Source: Gemmatimonadaceae bacterium
Lineage (GTDB): Bacteria > Gemmatimonadota > Gemmatimonadetes > Gemmatimonadales > Gemmatimonadaceae
DNA: 64,000 bases
Assembly: GCA_036496605.1 (NCBI GenBank)
Contig: DASXKV010000050.1
Span: forward strand, 124,001-188,000
Reading direction: 5' to 3'
Made by a program: the position numbers and the translations under genes
Shown: piece by piece, positions 8,466 to 17,820 of the stretch
How positions within the stretch are numbered: position 1 is the stretch's first letter
Layout: each line of letters starts with the position of its first letter
The notes under the pieces: generated by a model
What the model saw: the letters and a program-made list of their open reading frames with translations, nothing else
Databases searched by the model: none
Told to the model about the DNA's origin: nothing

Positions 8466-8894
8466 ATGACGACTGAGGTCAGGAGCAAACCCGTGGTCGG
8501 CGAGAAAGCGAGCCGCACGCTCACGCTCACCGAACATCACGTGCGGACTTTCGCCGAGCTCACGGGCGATTACAATCCGCTCCACTTCGACGCCGACTTC
8601 GCGAAGCGCACGCGTTTTGGCGGCCTCGTGGTCCAGGGTGGACTGACGACGGGTCTCCTCCACGCGCTTGTCGCGATGGACCTGCCGGGACCAGGATCGG
8701 TCTTTCTCAGCCAGCAATGGAAATTCACGGCTCCGGTCTACATCGGAGACACCATCACCGCGGAAGCCGAGGTGATGAGTGTCCACGAAACCAAGCCCGT
8801 AACCCAGCTCCGCATCGTCGTCACGCGACAGACCGGTGAGACGGTGCTCGAAGGCGAGGCCTGGTGCTACACGATGCGCCCTACTTCGACGTGA
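8466..8894 (+). CDS. MaoC-like (R)-specific enoyl-CoA hydratase
   Basis: A 142-residue single hot-dog domain protein. The signature FAELTGDYNPLHFD holds the catalytic Asp and His of the hydratase 2 motif (D-x-N-x-x-H), followed by FGGLVVQGGLTTGLLHAL, the typical MaoC active-site helix. The size matches PhaJ-type (R)-hydratases that convert trans-2-enoyl-CoA to (R)-3-hydroxyacyl-CoA. Its last 14 bp overlap the 3' end of the convergent OmpA-domain gene. Confidence 0.88.
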   Translation: MTTEVRSKPVVGEKASRTLTLTEHHVRTFAELTGDYNPLHFDADFAKRTRFGGLVVQGGLTTGLLHALVAMDLPGPGSVFLSQQWKFTAPVYIGDTITAEAEVMSVHETKPVTQLRIVVTRQTGETVLEGEAWCYTMRPTST

Positions 8895-10137
8895 CGAGAA
8901 GGGCGATCCGCCGATTCTGCGCGCGCCCGGGCTCGGTTGAATTGTCGCCGATGGCGTGAGCCTCGCCATATCCCTCCGACTGCACGCGATTCACGGCAAT
9001 GCCCTGATGCAGGAGCGATCGCTTCACGGCATCGGCGCGTTTCTGCGACAGCCGAAAATTCGTCTTCGCGTTACCGACATTATCGGTGTAGCCACCGACT
9101 TTCACGTGAGCATTCGGAAACGCCTTGAGAATCGCGACGAGGTTGGCGAGCTGCTCCTGCGATTCGGGAAGGATGTTGGCCGAGTTGGGCGCGAAGTTCA
9201 CGCGATCGAGCTCGAACCAGGTTGTCTTGTCAACCTGGCGCGACGGATCATCGATGAAGCCGACGAGCTTCGATTCGGTGCCATTGAGCGGAACGCGAAT
9301 CAAGACGCCGTTCGGCAACGCTTGCTTCGTGAAGGCGCCCGTGTTCTCGAAGGGCGTGCTCACTTCGCCGCCCGACGTCGACGGCACCGTGCCAACGTGG
9401 TACGACGTATCGACCACCGCCGTGCCCACCGGCATGCGCGTGTTCTTGTGCGAGATCGCGAGCCACACGAGCGCAAGCGTCGCCAGGCCAATGACCGGCC
9501 ACACCCACTTCCGGCCTTCGGACTCGTGCCGATCGGCGAACTGCCGCGGCGTGGTCGTGTCGCGATTCCACTCCGGCGTCTCGACGAACGACGGCGGTGC
9601 CGCGGTGCTCGAGATGAGACTCGACAATCCCGCCGGCATCGCGGCGAAGATACTGTCCTTCTCGCCCGTGAACACGTTCGCGAGACCGCTCGAATCCAGA
9701 TGGTCGTCCCGGACGCGCTTTCCGAGGACGCCGAGAACGAGCGGAGCCGCGAGCGTGAGCAACGTCGACGCCGACGAGGCGTTCTTGAAGCCGTTCACGC
9801 GGTTGAGCAAGTTCGCAACAGCGTTCGTCTGGCCACCGAACACCTGGTTGAGGAATTTCGTACCAGTTGCCGCCGCACCGCCGCCGGCGATGAACGAGCC
9901 CAGCACGCTCGCGGCATCGGCGGGCAGATCGGAACCAGCGGGACGGCTCGTGATCAGGTCGAACACCTGACGGAACGAGCCCGGGTCTTTCGCTTTCGTG
10001 ACGAGTCCTCCGAGGACCGACGCGAAGGTACTGGGAAGCGCACTCGAGACCGTGGCCTCCGACTCCCCTAGCCGGTCGGCGAGCTGCCCGGTCGCCGGCG
10101 TCACGAGAGTAGTCAGTGTATCCAACAACGTGGCCAT
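8881..10137 (-). CDS. DUF937 (YidB-like) - transmembrane - OmpA peptidoglycan-binding fusion protein
   Basis: A 418-residue protein. Residues 1-170 (MATLLDTLTTLVTPATGQLA onward, rich in Ala, Leu, Gly and Thr) match the DUF937/YidB-type helical domain. One membrane helix lies about 214-231 (VWPVIGLATLALVWLAI). The C-terminal 120 residues are an OmpA domain: FAPNSANILPES, then VGGYTDNVGNAKTNFRLSQKRAD, which binds diaminopimelate of peptidoglycan, ending NRRIALLV. There is no signal peptide before the DUF937 part, so this half is probably cytoplasmic and the OmpA domain periplasmic. Such a protein would link the inner membrane to the cell wall. Confidence 0.85.
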   Translation of the reverse strand: MATLLDTLTTLVTPATGQLADRLGESEATVSSALPSTFASVLGGLVTKAKDPGSFRQVFDLITSRPAGSDLPADAASVLGSFIAGGGAAATGTKFLNQVFGGQTNAVANLLNRVNGFKNASSASTLLTLAAPLVLGVLGKRVRDDHLDSSGLANVFTGEKDSIFAAMPAGLSSLISSTAAPPSFVETPEWNRDTTTPRQFADRHESEGRKWVWPVIGLATLALVWLAISHKNTRMPVGTAVVDTSYHVGTVPSTSGGEVSTPFENTGAFTKQALPNGVLIRVPLNGTESKLVGFIDDPSRQVDKTTWFELDRVNFAPNSANILPESQEQLANLVAILKAFPNAHVKVGGYTDNVGNAKTNFRLSQKRADAVKRSLLHQGIAVNRVQSEGYGEAHAIGDNSTEPGRAQNRRIALLVTSK

Positions 10138-10310
10138 AGGCGAAACCTCCCGGCGCGAGGCCGGCGTGTAAGACTACTCGGAAATTGGATTCGCCATGGC
10201 TCGAGACAGTATGGGCTGTACGGCCTACACGCGCTCCGACACGAGCCAGACGCATTTCGATTGCGTCGCGTTCGCAGTACTTTGGGGGCCTCTCATTCGA
10301 TGAGGGCGGC

Positions 10311-10634
10311 ATGGGCTTCTCGGTCACCCGGCTCGACGACAGAGTGATCATTCACGTGCCCGAGTGGCTCATCACCGCCAACAAGGGCGTGCTGCGTCAG
10401 CTGGCGCTCGATGCGCTGGACGAGGGTGGGCGCCGATTCACGGTCGATCTCGTGGACACGACCTATATCGACAGCTCTGGATTGGGCACGCTGGTCGGCA
10501 TCTCCAAGAAGATTCATGAACAGCAGGGGAACATCCGCCTGGTGCATCTCAGCGACGACATCAGTACGCTCTTCCGCCTCACCAAGCTCGACGCGTACTT
10601 CGATGGGCTCGGCGGCGGACCGTCCGCCGCGTGA
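10311..10634 (+). CDS. STAS-domain anti-sigma-factor antagonist
   Basis: ATG 10311 (MGFSVTRLDDRVIIHV) with GAGGG upstream gives 107 residues, the normal length of a SpoIIAA/RsbV-like protein. The conserved YIDSSGLGTLVG segment around residue 54 carries the serine that a partner kinase phosphorylates in this family. It would act in a partner-switch pathway, releasing a sigma factor or another target when dephosphorylated. Its stop overlaps the start of the APC permease gene by four bases (GTGA), so the two are translationally coupled. Confidence 0.85.
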   Translation: MGFSVTRLDDRVIIHVPEWLITANKGVLRQLALDALDEGGRRFTVDLVDTTYIDSSGLGTLVGISKKIHEQQGNIRLVHLSDDISTLFRLTKLDAYFDGLGGGPSAA

Positions 10635-12070
10635 CGTCACGCGTGCCTAACGAACCGACCGCAACGGTCCCTCGCGGCGCCGGCATCGAGCCTCCCGCGC
10701 CCGGCGAGCACGGCCAGTTACCGAGGCGCTTCGGCCTCGTGAGCGCGACGGCGCTCAACATGACGAACATGATCGGCGTGGGTCCGTTCATCACGATCCC
10801 GCTGCTCATGTCGGCGTTAGGTGGCCCACAGGCGATGCTCGGCTGGATCGTCGCGCTCGTGATCGTGATCTGCGACGGGATGGTCTGGAGTGAGCTGGGC
10901 GCGGCGATGCCCGGATCGGGAGGCTCGTTTCATTACCTGCGCGAGGCGTTCGGCCGAGCGCGCGTCGGACGGTTGATGGCCTTCCTGTTCGTGTGGCAGT
11001 TCGTGCTCAGCGGTCCGCTCGAGATCGCGTCGGGATACATCGGTTTCGCCGACTACGCGAGTTTCATATGGAATGGTCTGACGCGTACCGGCGTCATCGT
11101 CCTCGTGTCGGTGATCGGAGTCATCAACGTTGCCCTGCTCTATCGGCGTATTCATTCGATCGTGCGCATTACCGTGTCGCTCTGGGTCGGGACGCTCGTG
11201 ACCGTCCTCGCCGTGATCGTTACCGGCGCCACGCATTTCAACCCACGCGTCGCCTTCGATTTCCCGCCCGGCGCCTTCACGTTCTCGTTAGGCTTCTTCC
11301 TCGGCCTCGGCGCAGCGTCGCGGATTGGCATCTACGACTACCTCGGCTACTACGATGTCTGCTACATCGGCGACGAGGTGCGCGATCCCGGCCGCGTGAT
11401 CCCGCGATCGATTCTCATCAGCACCGCGGCGGTCGCGCTCATTTATCTCGGCATCAATCTCTCGATCGTCGGCGTCGTCCCGTGGCGCGACTTCGTTCCG
11501 GCATCGGCGCACCCCGAGTCCAACTTCGTCGTCTCGGTCTTCATGCAGCGGATCTATGGGTCGCGCGTGGCAACGCTCTTCACGCTGCTGGTTTTGTGGA
11601 CGGCGTTCGGGTCGGTCTTTGCCCTTCTGCTCGGATACTCACGCATCCCCTTCGCCGCGGCGGAGAGCGGCTATTTCTTCCGCGTGTTTGGCCGGCTGCA
11701 CCCGACGAAGCAATTTCCGTACGTGTCGCTCCTCGTGCTTGGCGCAATCTCGATCCTCGCTGGTTTCTTTGCGTTAGGCACCGTAATCGACGCGCTGATC
11801 GTGACGCGGATCCTCGTGCAGTTCATGGGGCAAGTCGTCGGCTTGATGCTCCTGCGACGCCAGGCGCCGGAGCTGCCGCGTCCCTACCGGATGTGGCTCT
11901 ATCCGCTGCCGGCACTGGTCGCCCTGCTCGGCTGGATCTTCGTGTTCGCGACGACGGATGTCCGCGTAATTCTGTTCGGTGTGGGCGTCCTCGCGCTGGG
12001 CGGATTGACGTTTCTCGTTTGGGCACGGCGCGGACATCAGTGGCCGTTTGTCGCATCGCGACCGGTCTAA
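10631..12070 (+). CDS. APC-family amino acid/polyamine permease
   Basis: A 479-residue protein with about 12 hydrophobic segments, starting at GTG 10631 inside the stop of the STAS gene. The first helix reads ALNMTNMIGVGPFITIPLL, the unwound Gly-rich substrate-binding segment of the APC superfamily, and SELGAAMPGSGGSFHYLREAF is the classic helix 2-3 motif. The N-terminal 30 residues are hydrophilic. It contains three in-frame CGTTAGG heptamers, each read as Leu-Gly with a rare TTA codon, plus one near its start. The substrate is not determined. Confidence 0.9.
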   Translation: MTSRVPNEPTATVPRGAGIEPPAPGEHGQLPRRFGLVSATALNMTNMIGVGPFITIPLLMSALGGPQAMLGWIVALVIVICDGMVWSELGAAMPGSGGSFHYLREAFGRARVGRLMAFLFVWQFVLSGPLEIASGYIGFADYASFIWNGLTRTGVIVLVSVIGVINVALLYRRIHSIVRITVSLWVGTLVTVLAVIVTGATHFNPRVAFDFPPGAFTFSLGFFLGLGAASRIGIYDYLGYYDVCYIGDEVRDPGRVIPRSILISTAAVALIYLGINLSIVGVVPWRDFVPASAHPESNFVVSVFMQRIYGSRVATLFTLLVLWTAFGSVFALLLGYSRIPFAAAESGYFFRVFGRLHPTKQFPYVSLLVLGAISILAGFFALGTVIDALIVTRILVQFMGQVVGLMLLRRQAPELPRPYRMWLYPLPALVALLGWIFVFATTDVRVILFGVGVLALGGLTFLVWARRGHQWPFVASRPV

Positions 12071-12098
12071 CGATCCTACGAACTCACAGGAGACACTC

Positions 12099-12436
12099 GT
12101 GGTCAGGGAATTCACCCGCACGCCGCGCGTGGACGCACACATGATGCCGGGCACGGCGACCCTCGCCGCGATCGAGGGGCTCGTCGAATTGGGAATGACC
12201 CGGCACAGGCGATCGTCGCGGCGACGAAGAATGGCGCGCGCGCGTCGCAAGGCTCGAAGGATTTCGGGACGCTCGAAGTCGGCAAGTACGCCGACATTCT
12301 GCTGCTCGATGCCGACCCGCTAGCCGACATTCACAACATCCGCAAGTTGTCGATGGTGATGAAGGACGGCCGAATTGTCGACCGCGACCGATTGCCGCAG
12401 AAGGTCGTCTGGACGCGGACCAAGCCGAAAGCCTAG
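12099..12436 (+). pseudogene. Remnant of an amidohydrolase (C-terminal fragment with a frameshift)
   Basis: From GTG 12099, preceded by CAGGAG, the frame reads VDAHMMPGTATLAAIEGLVELGMT, which resembles the metal-site-to-helix region of imidazolonepropionase-like amidohydrolases. One missing base near 12197-12200 shifts the frame. The next frame then reads PAQAIVAATKNGARASQ, LEVGKYADILLLDADPLADI and VMKDGRIVDR, the canonical C-terminus, ending at TAG 12434-12436. The N-terminal 250-300 residues expected of the family are absent, since the APC gene ends 29 bp upstream. It is probably a decayed paralogue rather than a functional gene. Confidence 0.75.
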
Positions 12437-12445
12437 GATTGTGTC

Positions 12446-14161
12446 ATGACCGATCGACAGAGCCGCAGGGAGTTCGTGAGCCTCGCAGCGTTAGGCGTCG
12501 CCGGCGCGTTGACGTCACGTCGTGGGACAGGCATCGCCGCTCTCCTCGGTGCCGCGTCGCCCGACGTGGACCTCGTGGTGCTCAACGCCAAGGTGATCAC
12601 GATGGACCCTGGGCTACCACGCGCCGAGGCATTCGCGATCAAGTCCGGTCGATTCGTAGCCGTCGGCCAGAGCGCCGATATCCGTGGGCTGATTCGCAAT
12701 GGCACACAGACCTACGACGCGAAGCGAATGACGATCGTCCCCGGCTTCATCGACACGCACAACCACGCGGGCGGGACGACGCTCCTCTACGAGGTGCTGG
12801 TCGGCAATCCCTTCGAGGTCGAGTTTGTCGCCATCTCCAGCATCGTCGACAAACTCCGTGTGAAGGCGCGTGAGACACCGGCTGGTACCTGGGTCGACGG
12901 CTATTTCTTCGATGACACGAAGCTCAAGGATAAGCGTCCGCTCAACATCCACGATCTCGATCAGGTCTCGACCGAGCACCCGGTCGTCGTGCACCATCGC
13001 GGCGGCCACACCTCGTTCTACAACAGCAAAGCGTTCGAGTTGGCGCGCGTCACGCGAGACGCGCCGAATCCCGCCGGCGGCACCTTCGACCGCGACGAGA
13101 ATGGTGATCTGAGCGGCCGAGTGACCGATCGCGCCCGGAGCGTCTTTAATAACGTCGGGCAACGGCCGCAATTCACGGCCGCGCAGCGGGCGCAGCGGGA
13201 GCGCAACGGCATCGAGCACATCTCGAAGCAGTTCGTTCGCTACGGCCTGACGAGCGTCCACCACGAGGGCGGCGATCTCGCCGCCATCCAGGACGTCCAC
13301 GCCCGCGGCGAGCTGCACCATCGCGTGAGCTACGAGCCGAACGAGCGCATGGTCGACACGATGATCGCGGACGGGATCAAGACGGGCTTCGGCGACGAGT
13401 GGATCAAATTCGGCGCGACGTCGGAGCATACCGTCGACGGATCGTTCTCGGAACGCACGATGGCGCTGAGCACGCCGTACGCCGGGACGCAATACAAGGG
13501 CAACGTCACCGAAACACAGGACGACCTGAACGCCTGGGTTGAAAAGGTGCATCCCGCGGGAATCCAGGTGAACTGCCACGCGAATGGCGACGTCGCGATC
13601 GACATGTACCTCACGGCGATCGAGCGCGCGCAGCAGCTGGCGCCGCGCGCCGACGCGCGTCCGAAGATCACGCATTGCACGCTGATCAACGACGACCTCG
13701 TCCGGCGGATCAAGGCCGTCGGCGCAGTGCCGGCGATGTTCACGACCTACGCGTACTACAACAGCGACAAGTTCGTGTTCTACGGCGAGGAGTTGATGAA
13801 ACGCTGCATGGCGTATCGCACGTTGCTCGACGCCGGCGTCCACGCCGCGGCCGGCTCCGACTTCAGTCCCGGTCCATTCGCGCCACTCATGGGAATCCAG
13901 GGAATGGTCACGCGCACCGGCTGGGACGGCAAGACATGGGGCGCGAATCAGCGCATCAGTGTCGACGAAGCGATCAGGGTCAACACGATGAACGGTGCGT
14001 ACGCCTCGCATGAGGAAACGCTCAAGGGCTCGATCGCTGATGGCAAGCTCGCAGACTTCGTCGTGCTCGCGGACGATCCGCATACGGTGAGTCCGGAGAA
14101 GATCAAGGATATTCAGATCGTGCGGACCGTCGTTGGGGGAAGCGCGGCTTATCAAGCCTGA
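12446..14161 (+). CDS. Tat-exported amidohydrolase, YtcJ-like (Amidohydro_3)
   Basis: A 571-residue protein. The N-terminus SRREFVSLAALGVAGAL is a twin-arginine signal, so it folds before export to the periplasm. The metal site motif FIDTHNHAGG is near residue 110, CHANGDVAI and ITHCTLI supply later histidines, and AAGSDFSPGPFAP supplies the last aspartate; the C-terminus GSIADGKLADFVVLADDP is the urease-superfamily strand. Members cleave amides, N-acyl amino acids or ring amides; the substrate here is unknown. It follows the amidohydrolase remnant by 10 bp, suggesting an old tandem of related genes. Confidence 0.88.
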   Translation: MTDRQSRREFVSLAALGVAGALTSRRGTGIAALLGAASPDVDLVVLNAKVITMDPGLPRAEAFAIKSGRFVAVGQSADIRGLIRNGTQTYDAKRMTIVPGFIDTHNHAGGTTLLYEVLVGNPFEVEFVAISSIVDKLRVKARETPAGTWVDGYFFDDTKLKDKRPLNIHDLDQVSTEHPVVVHHRGGHTSFYNSKAFELARVTRDAPNPAGGTFDRDENGDLSGRVTDRARSVFNNVGQRPQFTAAQRAQRERNGIEHISKQFVRYGLTSVHHEGGDLAAIQDVHARGELHHRVSYEPNERMVDTMIADGIKTGFGDEWIKFGATSEHTVDGSFSERTMALSTPYAGTQYKGNVTETQDDLNAWVEKVHPAGIQVNCHANGDVAIDMYLTAIERAQQLAPRADARPKITHCTLINDDLVRRIKAVGAVPAMFTTYAYYNSDKFVFYGEELMKRCMAYRTLLDAGVHAAAGSDFSPGPFAPLMGIQGMVTRTGWDGKTWGANQRISVDEAIRVNTMNGAYASHEETLKGSIADGKLADFVVLADDPHTVSPEKIKDIQIVRTVVGGSAAYQA

Positions 14162-14251
14162 ACGCGCCCGCCGCGCGAACAAAGTCCCAGCGTCATTGCC
14201 TCCACACGCAAGGGGTGGTACCCTCAACGGAGGTCTCCGAAGGAGTGCGTC

Positions 14252-15133
14252 ATGAGCAGCACCGCGACCCGCGAAGCGACCGTGGTTCAGCGTCCAACGC
14301 TTGCCGAGATAGACGCCTTCGGCGTCACGCATCCGGGGCTCGTCCGTAAGACCAATGCCGATCAGTTTCTCGTCGCGAGCCTGCACCGCACGCTCCATGT
14401 GCATTGCACGAGCTTGGGCGGCGGCGTCGGTCCTGAGGAAACCGAGTCGCGCGGATTCCTGCTTCTCGTTGCCGACGGCGTCGGTGGGCTCGCCGGCGCC
14501 GAGGAAGGCAGCGCGCGCGTCGTGTCCACCGTGGCGCAACATCTCCTGCACGCGACGGAGCTCTGTTCGCAGATGGCGGTCGAGCACGAGAGCGAGGCAA
14601 TGAACAGCCTCCGCGACGCCGTGGCGGGAGCTCACCGCGCGTTACTCGCCGCGACCGACGACGAGGGGGCGCCCCAAGCGTCGACCCTCACGATGTTCGC
14701 GTCATTCTGGCCGCGCGCGTTCGTCGTCCATGTCGGCGACAGCCGCGCCTATCGGTATCGCGACGGCAATCTCGAACGCCTAACGACTGATCAGACCTTC
14801 GCCCAGATGATGGTCCAGGCGGGGGCGCTCACGCCCGCCGGAGCCGAAGCGTCGCACCTCAAGCACATTCTGTGGAGTGCGATCGGCAGTCAGGAGGTCG
14901 TGCCCGAGGTCCAGGTCACGGACGTCACGCGTCGCGGCGTCGTCATGCTGTGCACCGATGGCCTAACGACCCACGTCTCCGACGACGAGATCAAGGCGCA
15001 TCTCGCGCAGTGTACGTCGGCCGAGGAGACCTGTCACAAGCTCGTTGATTTGGCGCTCTCGCGAGGTGGGCAGGACAACGTCACGGTGGTGATTGCGCAC
15101 GTCCGAAATGGTGAGGAGGGTCAGCGCCACTAG
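14252..15133 (+). CDS. PP2C-type serine/threonine protein phosphatase
   Basis: A 293-residue protein with an AAGGAG ribosome site ahead of ATG 14252. It shows the bacterial PP2C motif order: GLVRKTNADQFLV near residue 30, LLVADGVGG near 76 (metal-binding Asp and Gly), VHVGDSRAYRYRDG, LTTDQTF, MLCTDGLTTHV and GGQDNVTVVIAHV. An acidic/serine insertion separates the first two motifs. Such enzymes reverse Hanks-type kinases, several of which are encoded in this window. Two CCTAACG heptamers within it are read as Leu-Thr using CTA. Confidence 0.9.
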   Translation: MSSTATREATVVQRPTLAEIDAFGVTHPGLVRKTNADQFLVASLHRTLHVHCTSLGGGVGPEETESRGFLLLVADGVGGLAGAEEGSARVVSTVAQHLLHATELCSQMAVEHESEAMNSLRDAVAGAHRALLAATDDEGAPQASTLTMFASFWPRAFVVHVGDSRAYRYRDGNLERLTTDQTFAQMMVQAGALTPAGAEASHLKHILWSAIGSQEVVPEVQVTDVTRRGVVMLCTDGLTTHVSDDEIKAHLAQCTSAEETCHKLVDLALSRGGQDNVTVVIAHVRNGEEGQRH

Positions 15134-15157
15134 GGCGAAGCCAGAGTCCGCGCTCGG

Positions 15158-15171
15158 CGGCGGGCTCGCCG
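15158..15171. terminator. Weak terminator-like hairpin after the PP2C gene
   Basis: CGGCG-GGCT-CGCCG forms a 5-bp GC stem with a 4-nt loop about 25 bp after the phosphatase stop. No T-run follows, so this is only a possible terminator. Confidence 0.3.
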
Positions 15172-15250
15172 CGGCTACCTGACTTCCGCAATGCGCTTTG
15201 GGAGGTAGTGTATTGTCCGACTGGACGGCCATCCTCCCATACCCCGCTCC

Positions 15251-17203
15251 ATGAAACCAAAAGAACTGACGATCCGGGGCTTGATCCTCGGCGCGCTCAT
15301 CACGACCGTCTTCACCGCCGCCAACGTCTATCTCGGCCTCAAGGTCGGGCTCACCTTCGCGTCGTCAATCCCCGCCGCAGTCATCTCGATGGCGATCCTC
15401 AGCGCGGTCAAGGATTCGACGATCCTCGAGAACAACATCGTGCAGACGGTCGCCTCGGCGGCGGGGACACTCTCGGCGATCATCTTCGTGCTACCTGGGC
15501 TCGTAATCGTCGGGTGGTGGACAGGGTTCCCGTTCTGGCAATCGTTTCTCATCTGCCTGAGCGGTGGAATCATCGGCGTGCTATTCACGATCCCGCTGCG
15601 CCGAGCGCTGGTGACGACCTCGGATCTTCCCTACCCCGAAGGCGTCGCCGCAGCGGAAGTGCTGAAGGTCGGATCGGGCACGCGTGGCGAGACGAAGGAC
15701 GACACGGGTGAGGCGCGAGAAGGACTGATCGCGGTGATACTCGGCTCGATCGCGTCGGGCGGGCTCGCGATTGTTCAGGGGACACGCATCATCGCCGGGA
15801 CGCTCACGGGTTTTTTCCCGATCGGAAGCTCCGCGTCGACGGGCTATGATTTCGCTTGGTCGCTCGCGCTCCTCGGTGCGGGGCATCTTGTTGGGCTCTC
15901 TGTCGGTATGGCAATGCTCACGGGGTTGATCATCGCCTGGGTCATCGCTGTGCCGATCCTGACGTCGATGCAACCCGCTGCCGCGGGCGTCGCGCTCGCG
16001 ACGCACACCCTAACGATCTGGCGAACGCAGGTGCGCTTCATCGGCGCCGGCGCGATCGGTATCGCGGCACTCTATACGCTCGCGAGCCTAACGAAGCCGG
16101 TGATCGGTGGACTCGTGAGCACGCTCGCGGCGTCGCGACGGGCCGACACGGGTGACGATCTCGATCGCGATATCTCGCCGCCCTGGATCATCGCGCTGAC
16201 GATCGCGTGCCTGATCATCGCCGCGTACCTCGCTTATACCTTCGCCAAGTCGACGGTGCTCGCCGGCAGCGCGTTCGGACTCACGGTTTTCGCCGTTCCA
16301 TTCGTGCTGCTTGCCGGTTTTCTCATCGCCGGGATCTGCGGCTACATGGCGGGACTCATCGGGGCGTCGAACAGTCCGATCTCGGGTGTCGGCATTCTGT
16401 CGATCGTCATCTGCGCTTCGCTCGTCATTTTCGTCGTCGCGCCGACGCAAGGAACCCAGTCGGCGCTCGTCGCCTTCTCGCTCTTCATCACGGCAATCGT
16501 CTTCGCCTGCGCGACGATCTCGAACGACAATTTGCAGGATTTGAAGACGGGCCAGCTCGTCGGCGCGTCGCCGATGCGCCAGCAGATCGCGCTCATCGTC
16601 GGTGTCGCCGCGGGCGCGTCGGTGATTCCAAGTGTGCTCAACCTGCTCGCGAAGGCGTATGGGTTCGCCGGGGCGGCGAACGTCGGCGTCCTCGCGCCGA
16701 ATCCGCTGCCCGCGCCCCAGGCGACGCTGATCGCCGCCCTCGCACAGGGTGTGATCGGGGGTCAGCTCAACTGGACGATGCTCGGCATCGGCGCGGTGGT
16801 CGGCGTGGGTCTCATCGTGCTCGACGCGGCGTTAGGCGCGATGAACAAGCTCCGCATCCCACCGCTCGCGGTTGGTATCGGTATCTATCTTCCGATGTCG
16901 GCGACGTTCGCGGTGGTGGTGGGAGCGACTCTGTCACACTGGTACGACGGCAAGGCGAAGACGATGGCGAACCCCGGACGGGCCGAGCGGTTGGGCACGC
17001 TCGTCGCCTCCGGACTGATCGTGGGCGAGAGCTTGTGGGGAGTGATCAACGCAGGGCTGATCGTCGGCCTTACGACGGACGCGCCGATCGCGCTTGTCCC
17101 GGAGAATTTTGGACCGGCACCGTGGCTCGGCGTGCTCGGGTTCATCGGTGTGGTCGCGTGGCTCTACGGCTGGATGCTGCGCCGGTCGCGACAAGCCGGT
17201 TAG
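15251..17203 (+). CDS. OPT-family oligopeptide transporter
   Basis: A 650-residue integral membrane protein with about 14-16 hydrophobic segments. The N-terminus ELTIRGLILGALITTVFTA followed by NVYLGLKVGLTFASSIPAA is the defining first two helices of bacterial OPT (YSL/EspB-type) transporters; PYPEGVAAAEVLK, ASNSPISGVGI and GVGIYLPMSATFA are later conserved blocks. It would import oligopeptides or metal chelates by proton symport. The start is ATG 15251, with only a weak ribosome site. Three CCTAACG/CGTTAGG heptamers lie within it. Confidence 0.92.
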   Translation: MKPKELTIRGLILGALITTVFTAANVYLGLKVGLTFASSIPAAVISMAILSAVKDSTILENNIVQTVASAAGTLSAIIFVLPGLVIVGWWTGFPFWQSFLICLSGGIIGVLFTIPLRRALVTTSDLPYPEGVAAAEVLKVGSGTRGETKDDTGEAREGLIAVILGSIASGGLAIVQGTRIIAGTLTGFFPIGSSASTGYDFAWSLALLGAGHLVGLSVGMAMLTGLIIAWVIAVPILTSMQPAAAGVALATHTLTIWRTQVRFIGAGAIGIAALYTLASLTKPVIGGLVSTLAASRRADTGDDLDRDISPPWIIALTIACLIIAAYLAYTFAKSTVLAGSAFGLTVFAVPFVLLAGFLIAGICGYMAGLIGASNSPISGVGILSIVICASLVIFVVAPTQGTQSALVAFSLFITAIVFACATISNDNLQDLKTGQLVGASPMRQQIALIVGVAAGASVIPSVLNLLAKAYGFAGAANVGVLAPNPLPAPQATLIAALAQGVIGGQLNWTMLGIGAVVGVGLIVLDAALGAMNKLRIPPLAVGIGIYLPMSATFAVVVGATLSHWYDGKAKTMANPGRAERLGTLVASGLIVGESLWGVINAGLIVGLTTDAPIALVPENFGPAPWLGVLGFIGVVAWLYGWMLRRSRQAG

Positions 17204-17246
17204 GTCACCGTCGGTGTCGGTGATCTGGGATCCGGTCGACCGCGTG

Positions 17247-17717
17247 ATGAGGTCGCACCACGCTGGCCTAACGGTTCCACTCGTCGTCGGGTTCGTCACG
17301 TGCGCCGCGTTGCTCGTGTTGCGTCACCTGATTGGCGAGGATGCCGAAGGCAAGGTCCTGCTGATTGCGATTGTGGCAGCCGCTCTGCACGGCGGAATCG
17401 CCAGAATCGCGGTGTGGAGCTGGCGGCGCCTCTGGAGGGACGCGCCCCGAGAAGGCGACCGCTGGAATTGGGTCGTGTATGATTTCGGCGTGAAGCGCTT
17501 CGGTGGAATGATGGCGATCCTCATGCCTCCGCTGAACGCGCTGACCGTCGGCTGGAGCGACAGCTCGCAGGGACGCGATGTCGCGACGATCATGGTCGTG
17601 CTCATGCTGTGGGTCGGCTTCTTTCTCTGGCTGTCGCTCGGGCTCTGGGGAGGCTACTGGTGGGGACGCGTGATGGCGCGCGCGTGGGGACTCACGCCGC
17701 CGGGATCGTCCACTTAA
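17247..17717 (+). CDS. Hypothetical membrane protein
   Basis: The frame is open well upstream into the OPT gene, but ATG 17247 is the first start codon that gives a sensible N-terminus after the OPT stop at 17203; GTG 17220 and 17244 are alternatives. The roughly 156-residue product has helices near residues 10-28, 35-55 and 112-138, the last very aromatic (WVGFFLWLSLGLWGGYWWG). A conserved family is not recognised. It may be co-transcribed with the OPT gene. Confidence 0.55.
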   Translation: MRSHHAGLTVPLVVGFVTCAALLVLRHLIGEDAEGKVLLIAIVAAALHGGIARIAVWSWRRLWRDAPREGDRWNWVVYDFGVKRFGGMMAILMPPLNALTVGWSDSSQGRDVATIMVVLMLWVGFFLWLSLGLWGGYWWGRVMARAWGLTPPGSST

Positions 17718-17820
17718 GTCTCGCCGTGTTATCCCGGGCCGCCTCGCGAAGGATGGATTCGCATTTCAGTGCCACCCAATGGGCGACCAGCTCGAACATA
17801 CCTCTGGAGGTAAATCACCG

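Noticed and set aside
8956-10071. A 371-codon open frame on the plus strand opposite the DUF937-OmpA gene
   Set aside because: Arginine-rich product without motifs; the opposite strand encodes a full OmpA domain.
12614-14635. A 673-codon open frame on the minus strand
   Set aside because: It lies opposite the amidohydrolase and PP2C genes, whose motifs are clear; the predicted product is Arg/His/Asp-rich with no domain, a typical antisense shadow in GC-rich DNA.
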